From Flavobacteriales bacterium UBA1995 (GTDB lineage Bacteria; Bacteroidota; Bacteroidia; Flavobacteriales_D; Sanyastnellaceae), in the NCBI GenBank assembly GCA_002336475.1, contig DDCX01000005.1, positions 19,732-27,122 on the forward strand: 7,391 nucleotides of DNA. Reading direction: 5' to 3'. Both the position numbers and the translations under genes were made by a program. The notes below the pieces were generated by a model. It was not told the DNA's origin. It ran no database searches and was given only the letters and a program-made list of their open reading frames with translations. Positions 6,560-7,391 of the stretch are shown here, piece after piece (positions within the stretch are counted from its first letter, which is position 1; every line of letters starts with the position of its first letter).

Positions 6560-7391
6560 TGGGCTTCGGCCCGCCATATGGACGGGTGAAGGTGCCGCTT
6601 TTGGCGTTCCTTTTCATGGCAGTCGCATCGCTCGTGGGGTGCGGGTCAGGGCCTGATGCTGCGGTCGATGCATTGGTCTTGGAATACCTGGTGGATCCGA
6701 CGGGGACATTGCGTCCTGAGCAAGTCCATCTGAAGCAGGGCAGCGTTCAGCGCTTGGAAGGTGCCCGTCCCAATCTGGGTTCTTCGTCTTCCGCTTTCTG
6801 GGTGCAGGTGTCGGGCTGGCAAGGCGCTCCAAGGAATGCGCGGGTGGTGTTGGATAACCCTACGCTCGACTCCATCGATGTTTTCGTGATCAACGGTTCA
6901 AGGGTGCTGGGTTCAGTGCGCTCTGGTGCGGCTTATGGAAAGGCTGATGACTTGATTCCCTCGTTTGCGCTGCCGTTGAATGAGGCGCACGAGCTGTGGT
7001 TCAGGGTACGCAGTACAAAGCCTTTGCTGTTGCCTTTTTCTTTGACCCAAGTCGACCGCGTTGAAACCACCCGACGTCGCCGGGATTTGGCGGTCGCGAT
7101 TTATTCGGGGATGGTATTGGCCATCCTGATTTACAACACCTTCTTGGCCTTTAGCACAGGTCAGCGCGCCTATTTCAGTTACCTCTTCGTGGTCATTACC
7201 ATTGGGTTGGTCCAGTGGGGATTTAATGGCTACGACCGTTTGATTTGGGGGTGGTCACCTTGGATGGCAGTGAATGGCCTCACGGTGATGGGGGCTTCAA
7301 GTGGGTTGGCCTCTTTGGTTTTTGCGCGGCACTTTCTCGAGGTCCGCAGGTACACCCCAAAGTGGAACAGGCTCATTCAGGTTTTGCTGGG
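6559..7391 (+). CDS. 7TM-DISM membrane sensor, N-terminal part, cut by window edge
   Basis: The first 277 codons of a 7TM-DISM receptor, a class that couples an extracellular ligand-binding domain and seven helices to an intracellular output domain. A hydrophobic signal (12-27) ends in the lipobox-like LVGC with C28. The extracellular DISMED2 domain spans about 38-165 and shows LEYLVDPTGTL (41-51), LGSSSSAFWVQV (73-84) and FALPLNEAHELWFRV (136-150). The 7TM region begins near 175 with DLAVAIYSGMVLAILIYNTF and continues to the edge with VQWGFNGYDRLIW and FARHFL. The output domain (histidine kinase, diguanylate cyclase or other) lies outside the window. The ATG at 6559 overlaps the acyltransferase-like stop by one base, indicating coupling. 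A GTG at 6586 would give a more typical lipoprotein signal starting MKVPLLAFLF. The family is firm; ligand and output are unknown. Confidence 0.88.
   Translation, partial: MGFGPPYGRVKVPLLAFLFMAVASLVGCGSGPDAAVDALVLEYLVDPTGTLRPEQVHLKQGSVQRLEGARPNLGSSSSAFWVQVSGWQGAPRNARVVLDNPTLDSIDVFVINGSRVLGSVRSGAAYGKADDLIPSFALPLNEAHELWFRVRSTKPLLLPFSLTQVDRVETTRRRRDLAVAIYSGMVLAILIYNTFLAFSTGQRAYFSYLFVVITIGLVQWGFNGYDRLIWGWSPWMAVNGLTVMGASSGLASLVFARHFLEVRRYTPKWNRLIQVLL

Noticed and set aside
4780..7391. Reading the E1-like operon as an anti-phage or ubiquitin-like conjugation system
   Set aside because: There is no ubiquitin-like protein, E2-like protein, JAB protease, nucleotide cyclase or effector, and the E1-like protein lacks a late catalytic cysteine.

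Overview
The window looks like chromosomal DNA of a fairly GC-rich member of the Bacteroidota. Three things suggest this. There is a DUF4924 protein, a family I know only from that phylum. A small partner protein has a pattern familiar from Flavobacteriia and Cytophagia. Genes are tightly packed and mostly lack Shine-Dalgarno sequences. I see no tRNA, rRNA, CRISPR array, insertion sequence or phage gene. Nearly every base is coding, and neighbouring genes abut or overlap by a few bases.

Region A (1-2405) is a divergent sugar-uptake pair. On the minus strand, cut by the left edge, is the N-terminus of a secreted GH2 beta-galactosidase of the LacZ type. On the plus strand is a sodium/sugar symporter very close to the Vibrio SGLT galactose transporter. 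The 147-bp gap between them holds two perfect inverted repeats centred 22 bp apart, which are good operator candidates. The likely logic is that the exported beta-galactosidase releases galactose or glucose and the symporter imports it.

Region B (2406-4194) holds housekeeping-type genes of unknown function. A DUF1853 protein lies on the minus strand, and its stop codon shares a TGATCA palindrome with the symporter stop. Divergent from it is a two-gene plus-strand operon of a small conserved protein and a DUF4924 protein, joined by an ATGA overlap. The longest frame of the DUF1853 gene would run antisense through the small gene. I prefer a GTG start that leaves a 32-bp gap filled by a perfect 8-8-8 inverted repeat.

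Region C (4196-7391) is the accessory part and the most interesting. An unrecognised basic protein on the minus strand faces a three-gene plus-strand operon. The operon encodes an E1/ThiF-like adenylating enzyme of the Rv1355c type without its nitroreductase half, a GNAT-fold acyltransferase-like protein (32-bp overlap), and a 7TM-DISM membrane sensor (TGATG overlap, cut by the right edge). Two biosynthesis-type enzymes translationally coupled to a receptor suggest a system that makes and senses a small molecule. That reading is inference.
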